A stretch of DNA of 52,725 nt from an uncultured Porphyromonas sp. (GCF_905372525.1 NZ_CAJPPN010000013.1:1-52725), one strand, 5' to 3'. Shown: positions 8,243 through 16,545, counted from the first letter of the stretch. A program made the numbers and translations. The notes: generated from the sequence alone by a model not told the origin.

Positions 8243-8334
8243 GACGGTCTGCTGAGAAAGCGTAGGACGGCATGCATGGTGAGCGAGGGACGGCATGCTG
8301 AGAAGGCGGGAGACGGCATGCTGAGAGATACGCT
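8243..8334. repeat. 23-bp tandem repeat, four units
   Basis: GACGG begins units at 8243, 8266, 8289 and 8312, exactly 23 bp apart. Units read GACGGCATGCTGAGAAGGCGGGA with variation, and a decayed fifth copy (GGCTCATGCTGGGGAA) follows. It is placed between the palindromic repeat and the ddl promoter. The rest of the 589-bp uvrA-ddl gap holds no gene I can support. Confidence 0.8.
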
Positions 8335-8409
8335 AGGCTCATGCTGGGGAAGTGAGCTCCTAGTACCCTGCTCGAGTCCCCGTATGAGGTCGTTACGGGG
8401 GAAAAGGGG

Positions 8410-8417
8410 TACTTTTG
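8410..8417 (+). promoter_or_regulatory. -7 box for ddl (TACTTTTG)
   Basis: TACTTTTG fits TAnnTTTG and ends 48 bp before the ATG at 8466. An upstream in-frame start at 8415 would overlap this box, which supports the downstream start. No TTG at -33. Confidence 0.5.
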
Positions 8418-8465
8418 TTCCCAGATTGGATCATCTCCGATGACATTATTTATAGCAATTCTAGT

Positions 8466-9461
8466 ATGAACTTACCCAACATAGCTGTCGTAGCAGGGGG
8501 ATACTCGGGCGAGTATTCCGTATCTCTACGCAGTGCCTCTGGTATCCTCTCCTGGATCGATCGCAGTGCTTTCTCTCCCTATCTAGTCGTCGTGGAGCGA
8601 GAGGGCTGGTTCGTCCACCTAGGGCAGGGGAGTGAGCCTATCCCGGTGGATAAGGACGACTTTAGCTTCCTTGGTCCTACCGGGCGGATACGCTTTGATT
8701 ATGCCTTCATCACGGTGCACGGTACCCCAGGGGAGAATGGTCTCCTACAGGGTTACCTCGATCTAGTCGGCGTGCCCTACAATACCGGGGGCGTGCTGAC
8801 CGAGGCACTGACCTTCAGTAAGTATCACTGCAATCGTTACCTCGGCTCCTTCCCCCATCTGCGGGTAGCCGACTCGGTACGTCTGCGCCAAGACATGCCA
8901 CAGCCTTCGTCACATGAGCTCGTGGAGCGTCTAGGCCTTCCCCTCTTTGCCAAGCCCAATGCGGGAGGGTCGAGTGTAGCGACCTCTCGGGTGAATACCG
9001 AGGCGGAGCTAGAGCAGGCTATCCGTGAGGCCTTCACCGAGTGTGACGAGGTTCTCCTCGAGCGGTTCATCGCTGGCGTGGAGGTCACCTGCGGGTGCTA
9101 CGAGGCTGAGGGAGCCCTTCATCCTCTGCCCGTGACGGAGGTAGTCCCCAAGGGGGCTTTCTTTGACTTCGATGCCAAGTACAACGGCGCCGTCGAGGAG
9201 ATCACTCCCGCACGCATATCCCCCGAGGCCACAGCACTCATCCAGCAGCTGACCTCGGAGATCTACCGGCATATAGATGCTCGGGGGATCATACGTGTAG
9301 ACTATATCATCGAGGCCGATGGCCAGCCCACACTCCTAGAGGTCAATACCACCCCGGGGATGACCCCTACGAGCTTCATCCCTCAGCAGGTAGCAGCTGC
9401 TGGGCTCACGATGCCCCAGGTGCTCACCTCGATCATTCGCGAACGCCTCCCTCAGGCCTAA
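8466..9461 (+). CDS. ddl: D-alanine--D-alanine ligase
   Basis: 331 aa from the ATG at 8466 (MNLPNIAVVAGGYSGEYSVS). An upstream frame from 8415 adds 17 unconserved residues and overlaps a -7 box. Ligase motifs seen: TVHGTPGENGLLQGYLDLVGV in the N-terminal domain, KPNAGGSSVA in the ATP-grasp domain, and the C-terminal EVNTTPGMTPTSF carrying metal and substrate ligands. It makes the D-Ala-D-Ala dipeptide for peptidoglycan, which MurF (45305-46633 here) then adds to the UDP-linked precursor. The next gene starts 14 bp downstream; ddl, the acyltransferase and the PepSY-like gene form a likely operon. Confidence 0.96.
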   Translation: MNLPNIAVVAGGYSGEYSVSLRSASGILSWIDRSAFSPYLVVVEREGWFVHLGQGSEPIPVDKDDFSFLGPTGRIRFDYAFITVHGTPGENGLLQGYLDLVGVPYNTGGVLTEALTFSKYHCNRYLGSFPHLRVADSVRLRQDMPQPSSHELVERLGLPLFAKPNAGGSSVATSRVNTEAELEQAIREAFTECDEVLLERFIAGVEVTCGCYEAEGALHPLPVTEVVPKGAFFDFDAKYNGAVEEITPARISPEATALIQQLTSEIYRHIDARGIIRVDYIIEADGQPTLLEVNTTPGMTPTSFIPQQVAAAGLTMPQVLTSIIRERLPQA

Positions 9462-9475
9462 ACCCTCCCCCCACT

Positions 9476-10639
9476 ATGGATACCGATAAATATAAGAGCA
9501 TTCGCCCCCTGATCCCAGAGGAAGTGCCTAGTGCTATCGCTCAGCTCGCCTCTCTAGCTCCCCTGCGTGGAGTCTACGAGAGCCTCGGGCTCAGTGCCAG
9601 CTGGGACGAACTGATGGCTACGCTGAAGGCCTGCCACAGTGTCGAGGACTTCAAGCAGCGTGTGAGCTACTATTGGGTCAAGCACGTCATGGAGCACTGC
9701 TGTCGCTCTGTAGAGCTAACCGGTACGGAGCATATCTCGCAGACGGGTGCCTACACCTACATCTCCAACCATAGAGATATTATCCTAGACTCGGCCTTCC
9801 TCAACGTACTCCTCGTCGATGCTGGGGCACACTTCCCTGAGATAGCTATCGGGGACAACCTCATGATCTACCCTTGGGTAGAGACCCTCGTCAAGCTCAA
9901 TGGGAGCTTCCTCGTACGTCGTAACCTCCAGGGCCGAGAGGTACTACTCGCTGCCAAGCTCCTCTCCGAATACATGCACGAGGCTGTAGGCGAGGGGAAG
10001 AGCCTGTGGATCGCACAGCGTGAGGGACGAGCCAAGGACTCCTCGGACCAGACTCAGCCTGCCCTACTGAAGATGCTCAGTCTAGGCTCGGGGCAGCGGG
10101 AGGCAGTAGCAGCTCTGACACCCCTGAATATCGTCCCCGTGACCTGTAGCTATGAGTATGACCCCTGTGACTACCTCAAGGCGCAGGAGATGCAGCTCAA
10201 GCGGGATGTCGAGGGCTTCAAGAAGAGCCCCGAGGATGACGGTATCAATATGAAGACGGGAGTCTTTGGCTGGAAGGGACGTGTCTCCTTCCATATCGGA
10301 CGACCACTCTCGGAGCTCCTCATGGGGATCGACCTGCCCGAGGGTGACCAAGCTCGCTATGCTAGCCTAGCGGCTATCCTAGATCGGGAGATCCATCGGG
10401 GCTATGCCCTCTATCCGATCAACTATGTAGCTGCCGACGAGCTACGGGGCGAGTCTACTCATCGTGAACACTATACGTCTGAGGAGCGGGATGAGGCGCT
10501 TCGCTATATCGATGCTCGTATCGCCCTCGTGCGCCTACCTCAGCATCTGACTCCCGACGAACCCTTCCTGCGCCGTGCGCTCCTGACGATGTATGCCAAC
10601 CCCGTATATAACCAGCTAAAGGCCTATGATCCGAGCTAA
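9476..10639 (+). CDS. Glycerophosphate-type acyltransferase (PlsC/GPAT superfamily)
   Basis: 387 aa, no signal peptide. The motif-I region reads TYISNHRDIILDSAF: H99 and D105 are separated by five residues instead of the four of the canonical HX4D catalytic dyad (D101 is another candidate). The later segments PWVETLVKLNGSFLVRR and LWIAQREGRAKDSSDQTQP match the substrate-binding and EG-R blocks of glycerolipid acyltransferases. It probably transfers an acyl chain to glycerol-3-phosphate or a lysophospholipid at the inner membrane; the exact substrate is unknown. I recall the same spacing in other Bacteroidota homologues, but this was not checked. It lies 14 bp after ddl and overlaps the next gene by 14 bp. 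Confidence 0.82.
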   Translation: MDTDKYKSIRPLIPEEVPSAIAQLASLAPLRGVYESLGLSASWDELMATLKACHSVEDFKQRVSYYWVKHVMEHCCRSVELTGTEHISQTGAYTYISNHRDIILDSAFLNVLLVDAGAHFPEIAIGDNLMIYPWVETLVKLNGSFLVRRNLQGREVLLAAKLLSEYMHEAVGEGKSLWIAQREGRAKDSSDQTQPALLKMLSLGSGQREAVAALTPLNIVPVTCSYEYDPCDYLKAQEMQLKRDVEGFKKSPEDDGINMKTGVFGWKGRVSFHIGRPLSELLMGIDLPEGDQARYASLAAILDREIHRGYALYPINYVAADELRGESTHREHYTSEERDEALRYIDARIALVRLPQHLTPDEPFLRRALLTMYANPVYNQLKAYDPS

Positions 10640-12206
10640 GAAGCTACATAAATATCTAGGGATCCCCCTCTGTGTCCTCCTCTTCCTAGCCTCCCTCTCT
10701 GGGATTATCCTCAACCATCGTGAGCTCCTACAGCAGGTAGATATACCCCGAGCTCTCCTACCGAAGGACTACCTCTTCGATCACTGGAATAATGGTGCCG
10801 TACGGGGTATCCTGCGTGCCGATAGCCTAGCCTATATCTACGGTGGAGCTGGGGTCTGGCGTACCGATAGCACCCTCACGGCACCCGCAGTGCTCCTCGA
10901 TGAGGGCTTCGTCAAGGGGGGGGATGAGGCCAAGATCATGTCCATGGCTCGAGACCATATGGGGCGGATCTGGGTAGCCTCGCAGTACCGTCTCTACAGA
11001 CTCGACAGCTCGGGGAAGCGGTGGGAACAGCAGCCCCTGCCCTCCTCGGTGCACGGACGTCTGGCCGACATGCAGATCCGTGGAGATAGTCTCCTACTGC
11101 TCAGTCGCTCCCTCCTCTACCAGCGTACCCTCACGAACCCCGAGTGGAAGACCTACGAGCTCGGGGAGCCTGATACCTATACGGGGCGTCTCCTCCTATT
11201 CCGTATCGTGTGGGCGCTACATAGTGGAGAGTACTTTGGCCTCATTGGTCGTCTCATCGTAGACCTCGTCGGCCTACTGGTGATGGTACTGTGCCTGACG
11301 GGTATCTTCTACTCCCTATACAGCCACAGGCTGATGGGGAAGAAGAACAAGCGGGGGACAAAGAAGGCCTCGGAGGCCAAGCAACGACTCTCGCGTAGGC
11401 TCTCCTTCCACTTCAAGCTACATAAGCGGCTCGGGACAAAGCTCTTCTACATCGTCCTCTTCGTCTTCGTTACCGGCTGGCTACTACGTCCGCCGATGAT
11501 GATCCCTCTGGTACTCAACGAGGCACGCCCCAATCGCTTCAGTGCGCTCTACAGCGAGAACCCGTGGTTTGACCGCCTCAGGGCTATTCGCTATGATGAG
11601 ACGAACGGCTCGTGGCTCCTCTCTACGAGTGAGGGCTTCTTCACGCTTACCTCCTTCACCGACACACCTGAGCCCTGGGGCTATCAGCCACAGGTCAGCC
11701 CGATGGGGATCAACGCCTTCGCCCAGCGGCCCGATGGCTCCTGGATCATTGGTTCCTTTGCCGGGCTCTTCGAGGTACACCCCGAGCAGCCCGAGGAACC
11801 TCTGCGGGACTACTTCACCCACGAGCCCGTCGAGGAGGTGAGCTCTGGACGTCCCATAGGAGCCTATACAGTCTCTGGGCTCTTGGCTGGGGCTAACGAG
11901 CGGGAGGATCTAGTCTTCCTCTACGACCGAGGGGCTGTGCGACGTACCGAGGAGGGCACTGCCCGACAGGTATCCTTCACTCCTCAGCCGAGGGAACTGA
12001 ATGAGATGCCCTACTCCCTCTGGCAGGCAGCGCTGGAGCTCCATGCAGGGCGCCTCTATAGCCCCTTCTTGGGCAAGTGGGGGACAGAGCTCTTTATCTT
12101 CTTCCTCGGCCTAGCCTCGATCATTGTCCTCGTCACGGGGCTACGCTCCCGTCGGCGCAAGCGCAAGGCCGAGCAACCTCCCTCCTCCAGCGAGGCTACC
12201 TCCTAG
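10626..12206 (+). CDS. PepSY-associated transmembrane-helix type membrane protein
   Basis: 526 aa. An N-terminal helix (about 12-30, LGIPLCVLLFLASLSGIIL) follows KKLHKY, typical of PepSY-TM proteins that start with a helix then NHR/NHE. A periplasmic part (31-185) contains beta-propeller-like strands (DHMGRIWVASQYRLYRLD). Two helices lie near 200-235 and 265-292, separated by a Lys/Arg-rich cytoplasmic loop with FKLHKRLGTKLFY. A second extracytoplasmic part (about 300-480, again with propeller-like repeats: DGSWIIGSFAGLFEVHP) and a last helix near 490-512 precede an Arg/Lys tail. Function is unknown; relatives are linked to iron or flavin-reductase systems. The start overlaps the acyltransferase end by 14 bp. 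Confidence 0.7.
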   Translation: MIRAKKLHKYLGIPLCVLLFLASLSGIILNHRELLQQVDIPRALLPKDYLFDHWNNGAVRGILRADSLAYIYGGAGVWRTDSTLTAPAVLLDEGFVKGGDEAKIMSMARDHMGRIWVASQYRLYRLDSSGKRWEQQPLPSSVHGRLADMQIRGDSLLLLSRSLLYQRTLTNPEWKTYELGEPDTYTGRLLLFRIVWALHSGEYFGLIGRLIVDLVGLLVMVLCLTGIFYSLYSHRLMGKKNKRGTKKASEAKQRLSRRLSFHFKLHKRLGTKLFYIVLFVFVTGWLLRPPMMIPLVLNEARPNRFSALYSENPWFDRLRAIRYDETNGSWLLSTSEGFFTLTSFTDTPEPWGYQPQVSPMGINAFAQRPDGSWIIGSFAGLFEVHPEQPEEPLRDYFTHEPVEEVSSGRPIGAYTVSGLLAGANEREDLVFLYDRGAVRRTEEGTARQVSFTPQPRELNEMPYSLWQAALELHAGRLYSPFLGKWGTELFIFFLGLASIIVLVTGLRSRRRKRKAEQPPSSSEATS

Positions 12207-12238
12207 TCGGTAGCATAGCCCCCATTATTTTTCCCTTA

Positions 12239-12286
12239 CCCCCGAGGCTTAGCTTGTGTTCTGTCTAAGTCTCGGGGGCGCTTTTT
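12239..12286 (+). terminator. Intrinsic terminator of the ddl operon
   Basis: Stem CCCCCGAGGCTTAG (12239-12252) / CTAAGTCTCGGGGG (12265-12278) with one G-U pair and a 12-nt loop, then CGCTTTTTC. It lies 33 bp after the PepSY-like gene. Confidence 0.85.
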
Positions 12287-12425
12287 CTCCCCCGAGCCTA
12301 TCGGGCATGCTTCCTCGGAAGCCTTTCTATAGCCTGCTCCGATGTGGTGGTGTACCTTGAAGGGCTAATGCGAGGGGTTGATTTATAGTTAGTTGAGGTG
12401 ATTTCAGAAAAAGATGCTCGAGGTG

Positions 12426-12456
12426 TTGCTTTTTAGATTCCCTTTCTCTAACTTTG
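12426..12456 (+). promoter_or_regulatory. Promoter for the small secreted protein/GLPGLI locus
   Basis: TTG at 12426-12428 and TAACTTTG at 12449-12456 are separated by 20 bp, an excellent match to the Bacteroidota -33/-7 promoter (TTG, about 19-21 bp, TAnnTTTG). The ATG at 12531 gives a leader of roughly 65-70 nt. This is the best-formed promoter in the window. The rest of the 324-bp gap has only the ddl-operon terminator and a small GCTTCC/GGAAGC hairpin near 12309. Confidence 0.7.
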
Positions 12457-12530
12457 TGGGTGGATAGAGATTATGAGCCCCTTGCCCCTAATGCTCTGTC
12501 CTTATGTTAAACATCATACACTAACAAGCT

Positions 12531-12842
12531 ATGAAGAAAATCATTCTTCTTGCAGGGGCAATGCTCCTGCTTCTAGCTGGGCAGTCTGCCCAAGCTGTTA
12601 TCGTCGTTACCACCTGTGGCAAAGCCATTATGACTGTTGGCCCTGAGGGTTATGATGGGAGCGATAAGGAATATGAGGACTATCTACGTGAAATCAACAA
12701 GGATCTCTGTGGTACCGATGATAAAGCCATAGTTGTAGATCCTCGGATTATGTCTGTGGGCTCAATGACCGAGTATCATCCGCTCGCAGAGTTGACTCTG
12801 GATTTGAAGATCGGTACTCCAGCCCCATCCCAGTCGGAATAA
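12531..12842 (+). CDS. Small secreted protein of unknown function
   Basis: 103 aa. A clear signal peptide MKKIILLAGAMLLLLAGQSAQA (cleavage about residue 22) is followed by an 81-residue mature part with two cysteines (VTTCGKAIMTVG, KDLCGTDDK) that could form one disulfide, an acidic middle (DGSDKEYEDYLREINKD) and a C-terminal TPAPSQSE. I do not recognise the family. It has its own well-formed promoter, and a strong hairpin (12905-12946) separates it from the first GLPGLI gene, so partial read-through into that array is possible. A role together with the GLPGLI proteins is a guess from position only. Confidence 0.75.
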   Translation: MKKIILLAGAMLLLLAGQSAQAVIVVTTCGKAIMTVGPEGYDGSDKEYEDYLREINKDLCGTDDKAIVVDPRIMSVGSMTEYHPLAELTLDLKIGTPAPSQSE

Positions 12843-12904
12843 ACACAGGCTTTCCTACAACTATACACTAGGTGTTAATAAGACATTCTAGGGTATGTTG
12901 CTCT

Positions 12905-12946
12905 GTTACATAGGGGAAGGGGAAGTTTTCCCTTCCCCTATGTAAC
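12905..12946 (+). terminator. Strong hairpin between the small secreted gene and the GLPGLI array
   Basis: Perfect 17-bp stem GTTACATAGGGGAAGGG (12905-12921) / CCCTTCCCCTATGTAAC (12930-12946) with an 8-nt loop GAAGTTTT; TATTACGATT follows. No separate promoter is visible before the gene at 12972, so this may be a partial terminator or attenuator. Confidence 0.65.
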
Positions 12947-12971
12947 TATTACGATTAAACCATGATATGTT

Positions 12972-13841
12972 ATGAAATCTTTTACGATACATAGCGCTAA
13001 CCTGTTCCTCCTCCCCGTTTTTCTATGCCTTGGGATATTCGGGGTATACCAGCACTCTTCTGCTCAAAACGGAGAGCGTGTTTCTTACTATCTTCGCTTT
13101 AGGACTATAGATACAGCCTATCTGAAGTGTGAGTATCGTTATGCTTTCGTGGATAGTGGTAAGACAGATACCCATCTGATGGTACTTCTCGTGGGGAATA
13201 AAGTTCAGAAGTTCCAAGGAGATGATGGTTATCAATCGGACTCGCTAGCGATAATCTTCGATAATAAGCCCCATCAGGTGAGTTACTTTAGGTCTAGGGA
13301 GAAGGGGGTACCCTTCAATAGGTCGAACACCAAGTGGACTGTCTACCTAGATTACCCCGAGGGTAAAGTCTCTGTGGCGGATCGCGTATTCACCGATAAC
13401 TACCTCTCTGAGGAGCCACTCGAGCCTATCCAGTGGAAGATTAACGAGGATTCGGTGAAGAACCTCATGGGCTACGACTGCATCCAGGCAGAGTGTGACC
13501 TCTATGGTCGTCACTGGGTCGCTTGGTATGCCCCCGAGCTATCCTGCTCGTCAGGCCCGTGGCTCTTGAGGGGCTTACCTGGGCTCATCGTACAGGCCTA
13601 CGACACCGAGTATCTGCACGACTTCCTCCTACTGAGTGTCGCAGACCGCAAGATCCCTATTCCGTTCATTGAGCGGAACTACTTCAAGTCTGAGCGGGAG
13701 AAGGTCATCAAAGCCTATATGAAGTATGCGGCAGATCCCGGCAAGGTTATACTAGGCTCAGGTCTAGTACGTCCCGTTGGCAAGGAGCCCTTGTCCTTCT
13801 ATCGTCGTCTTTTCACTCCGCTACGTCGGGTGAACCTCTGA
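12972..13841 (+). CDS. GLPGLI family (Porph_ging) secreted protein, paralogue 1
   Basis: 289 aa, with a signal peptide ending near SSAQ (residue 32). The family signature GLPGLI is at 201-206 in the context SSGPWLLRGLPGLIVQAYD, preceded by GYDCIQAECDLYGRHWVAWYAPEL. Four cysteines of the mature protein (CEYRY, DCIQAEC, LSC) are shared by all paralogues. The C-terminus is basic (RRLFTPLRRVNL). Function of this family (TIGR01200/PF09697) is unknown; members often sit beside outer-membrane receptor-like barrels, as here. Copy 1 lacks the KAAEEP segment of the other three near its C-terminus. It pairs with copy 3 in the N-terminal mature part (YYLRF, KVQKF, FIERN) and with copy 4 in the middle (FNRSN, FTDNY), showing mosaicism. 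Confidence 0.88.
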   Translation: MKSFTIHSANLFLLPVFLCLGIFGVYQHSSAQNGERVSYYLRFRTIDTAYLKCEYRYAFVDSGKTDTHLMVLLVGNKVQKFQGDDGYQSDSLAIIFDNKPHQVSYFRSREKGVPFNRSNTKWTVYLDYPEGKVSVADRVFTDNYLSEEPLEPIQWKINEDSVKNLMGYDCIQAECDLYGRHWVAWYAPELSCSSGPWLLRGLPGLIVQAYDTEYLHDFLLLSVADRKIPIPFIERNYFKSEREKVIKAYMKYAADPGKVILGSGLVRPVGKEPLSFYRRLFTPLRRVNL

Positions 13842-13886
13842 CCACTGTGGAACCTGCCTAGGAGTCGATCTATAACTATTACGAGA

Positions 13887-14762
13887 ATGACAGCAACAAA
13901 GCATCGGTTACATGCCCTGCTCCCTTCCCTCCTTCTGTGTCTCGGGCTGTTGGGCTTGCCCCTATGGGCCTCCGCCCAGTGGGAGGACAAGCCCTATGTC
14001 TATAACGACTATGTGGCTATAGATACGGCCTATCTGAAGTGTGAGTATCGCTATGCTTTTGTGGATAGTGGTAAGACAGATACCCACCTCATGGTACTTC
14101 TCGTAGGGAATAAAGCGCAGAAGTTTCAAGGGGATGATGAATATCAAAGGGATTCACTAGGGGTGCTCTTTGACAACAAACCTCATAAGGATAGCTACTT
14201 TGTGGCTAGGGAGAAAGGGGTGCCTTTCTTTAGGTCTGGAACTAGATGGTCTGTTTACCTAGATTACCCCAAAGGGAAGGTCTCAATAGCTGATCGAGTG
14301 TTCATTGACAACTACCTCTCCGAGGAGCCACTTGAGCCTATCCAGTGGAAGATCAATGAGGACTCAGTGAAGAACCTCATGGGCTATGACTGTATCCAGG
14401 CTGAGTGTGATCTGTACGGCCGTCACTGGGTCGTTTGGTATGCCCCGGAGCTACCCTGCTCGTCAGGCCCGTGGCTCTTGCGGGGGCTGCCTGGGCTCAT
14501 TGTACAGGCCTACGACACCGAGTATCTGCACGACTTCCTCCTACTGAGTGTCGCAGACCGCAAGATCCTTATCCCGTTTAATCTGCTGAACTACTTCAAG
14601 TCTGAGCGAGAGAAGGTCATCAAAGCCTATATGAAGTATGCGGCAGATCCCGGCAAGGTCATGATTGGCTCGGGCCTAGTACGTCCCATTGGTAAGGCTG
14701 CTGAGGAGCCCTCGCCTCGTCGTCGCTTCCCCTACACACCCCTACGCCGGGTGAGCCTCTGA
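13887..14762 (+). CDS. GLPGLI family secreted protein, paralogue 2
   Basis: 291 aa, with a signal peptide ending LPLWASA-Q (about residue 30) and GLPGLI at 200-205. Mature N-terminus QWEDKPYVYNDY and the blocks KAQKF and FNLLN group it with copy 4, while the first half of the signal peptide (TKHRLHALL) and FFRSGTRW / FIDNY group it with copy 3. The leader just before the ATG, CTATAACTATTACGAGA, is identical to that of copy 3. It starts 45 bp after copy 1, so the array is probably one transcript. As with the other copies, a periplasmic or surface role is inferred from the signal peptide. Confidence 0.88.
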   Translation: MTATKHRLHALLPSLLLCLGLLGLPLWASAQWEDKPYVYNDYVAIDTAYLKCEYRYAFVDSGKTDTHLMVLLVGNKAQKFQGDDEYQRDSLGVLFDNKPHKDSYFVAREKGVPFFRSGTRWSVYLDYPKGKVSIADRVFIDNYLSEEPLEPIQWKINEDSVKNLMGYDCIQAECDLYGRHWVVWYAPELPCSSGPWLLRGLPGLIVQAYDTEYLHDFLLLSVADRKILIPFNLLNYFKSEREKVIKAYMKYAADPGKVMIGSGLVRPIGKAAEEPSPRRRFPYTPLRRVSL

Positions 14763-14818
14763 TGAACCTCTGAACTCTGTGAAACCTGTCTAGGAGTCAA
14801 TCTATAACTATTACGAGA

Positions 14819-15598
14819 ATGACAACAAAGCATCGGTTACATGCCCTGCTCCTTTCCCTCCTTCTGTGCCTCGGGCTGTTGGGGATATATCAGCATTCTT
14901 GGGCTCAAAAGGAAGATCGAATTACCTATTATCTTCGCTTTAAGGCTGTAGATACAACCTATCTAAAGTGCGAGTATCGGTATGCCTTTGTGGATAGTGG
15001 TAAGACAGATACCCATCTAATGGTGCTCCTAGTAGGGAATAAGGTGCAAAAGTTCCAAGGTGATTTTCGATCTGGTACTAAGTGGTCTGTCTATCTAGGC
15101 TACCCCGAAGGCAAAGTATCGATAGCAGATCGAGTGTTCATTGACAACTACCTCTCCGAGGAGCCACTTGAGCCTATCCAGTGGAAGATCAACGAGGACT
15201 CAGTGAAGAATCTCATGGGCTACGACTGCATCCAGGCAGAGTGTGACCTATATGGCCGTCACTGGGTCGTATGGTATACTCCAGAGCTGGCTTGCTCGTC
15301 GGGGCCGTGGCTCTTGCGGGGCTTACCTGGACTCATTGTACAGGCTTACGACACCGAGTATCTGCACGACTTCCTTCTACTGAGTGTCGCTGACCGCAAG
15401 ATCCCTATCCCGTTCATTGAGCGGAACTACTTCAAGTCCGAGCGGGAGAAGGTCATCAAAGCCTATATGAAGTATGCGGCAGATCCTGGTAAGGTTATGT
15501 TTGGCTCAGGTCTAGTGCGTCCTATAGGCAAGGCTGCTGAGGAACCCTTGCCTCGCCGTCGCTTCCTCTACACGCCCCTACGTCGGGTTACTCCCTAA
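14819..15598 (+). CDS. GLPGLI family secreted protein, paralogue 3 (93-bp internal deletion)
   Basis: 259 aa with GLPGLI at 168-173. Compared with copy 2, exactly 31 residues (93 bp) are missing between KVQKFQGD and FRSGTKW; the junction is at about 15064/15065 and the frame is kept. Left of the junction the protein resembles copy 1 (GIYQHSWAQ, YYLRF, KVQKF); right of it, copy 2 (FRSGTKW, FIDNY). The deletion therefore sits where the parental type changes. All cysteines and the GLPGLI core are kept, so it may still fold, but the segment lost is one every other copy has. Signal peptide ends near SWAQ (30). Confidence 0.86.
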   Translation: MTTKHRLHALLLSLLLCLGLLGIYQHSWAQKEDRITYYLRFKAVDTTYLKCEYRYAFVDSGKTDTHLMVLLVGNKVQKFQGDFRSGTKWSVYLGYPEGKVSIADRVFIDNYLSEEPLEPIQWKINEDSVKNLMGYDCIQAECDLYGRHWVVWYTPELACSSGPWLLRGLPGLIVQAYDTEYLHDFLLLSVADRKIPIPFIERNYFKSEREKVIKAYMKYAADPGKVMFGSGLVRPIGKAAEEPLPRRRFLYTPLRRVTP

Positions 15599-15640
15599 CC
15601 CTAAATAGATATTAGCTCCCACATTCAATACCCAGCTACT

Positions 15641-16519
15641 ATGAGGACGATAACAAAACACCCACTACGCCCCCTGTCCCTCTCCCTTCTTCTGTGTCTC
15701 GGGTTGCTGGGTTTGCCCCTTCATGCCTCTGCTCAGATGTTCGATAAGCCCTATGTCTATCGTAATTATAAAACTATAGATACGGCCTATCTGAAGTGTG
15801 AGTATCGCTATGCCTTTGTGGATAGTGGTAAGACAGATACCCATCTCATGGTACTCCTTGTGGGAAATAAAGCACAGAAGTTTGAAGGAGACGATGACTA
15901 TCAAAGGGATTCACTAGGGATAATTTTTGATAACAAGCCTTACGAGGAGAGCTATTTTAGGACTAGGGAGAAAGGGGTGCCTTTCAATAGATCTAATATC
16001 AAGTGGAAGGTCTATCTAGGTTATCCTGAGGGTAGGGTCTCAATGACGGATCGCGTATTCACCGACAACTACATCTCTGAGGAGCCACTCGAGCCTATCC
16101 AGTGGAAGATCAACGAGGACTCGGTGAAGAACCTCATGGGCTACGACTGCATCCAGGCCGAGTGTGATTTGTACGGTCGTCACTGGGTCGTGTGGTATGC
16201 TCCTGAGCTGGCTTGCTCGTCAGGACCGTGGCTCTTGCGGGGCTTACCTGGACTCATTGTACAGGCCTACGACACCGAGTACCTGCACGACTTCCTCCTA
16301 CTGAGTGTCGCTGACCGCAAGATCCCTATCCCGTTCAATCTGCGGAACTACTTCAAGTCTGATCGAGAGAAGGTCATCAAAGCCTATATGAAGTATGCGG
16401 CGGATCCCGGCAAGGTCATGCTGGGCTCGGGCTTAGTGCGTCCCATTGGCAAGGCTGCCGAGGAACCCTTGCCTCGCCGTCGCTTCCTCTATACGCCCCT
16501 ACGTCGGGTTACTCCCTAA
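15641..16519 (+). CDS. GLPGLI family secreted protein, paralogue 4
   Basis: 292 aa, with a signal peptide ending LPLHASA-Q (about residue 31) and GLPGLI at 201-206. Mature start QMFDKPYVYRNY and KAQKF, FNLRN group it with copy 2; YFRTREKGVPFNRSN and FTDNY with copy 1; the C-terminal PLPRRRFLYTPLRRVTP is identical to copy 3. The upstream leader differs from that of copies 2 and 3. The outer-membrane receptor gene starts 26 bp downstream, supporting cotranscription and joint function at the envelope. Confidence 0.88.
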   Translation: MRTITKHPLRPLSLSLLLCLGLLGLPLHASAQMFDKPYVYRNYKTIDTAYLKCEYRYAFVDSGKTDTHLMVLLVGNKAQKFEGDDDYQRDSLGIIFDNKPYEESYFRTREKGVPFNRSNIKWKVYLGYPEGRVSMTDRVFTDNYISEEPLEPIQWKINEDSVKNLMGYDCIQAECDLYGRHWVVWYAPELACSSGPWLLRGLPGLIVQAYDTEYLHDFLLLSVADRKIPIPFNLRNYFKSDREKVIKAYMKYAADPGKVMLGSGLVRPIGKAAEEPLPRRRFLYTPLRRVTP

Positions 16520-16545
16520 TCCACCCCCTAATCTATCTACACACT

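Noticed and set aside
8237..8443. 68-residue plus-strand open frame before ddl
   Set aside because: It is largely made of the 23-bp tandem repeat and runs across the ddl promoter.
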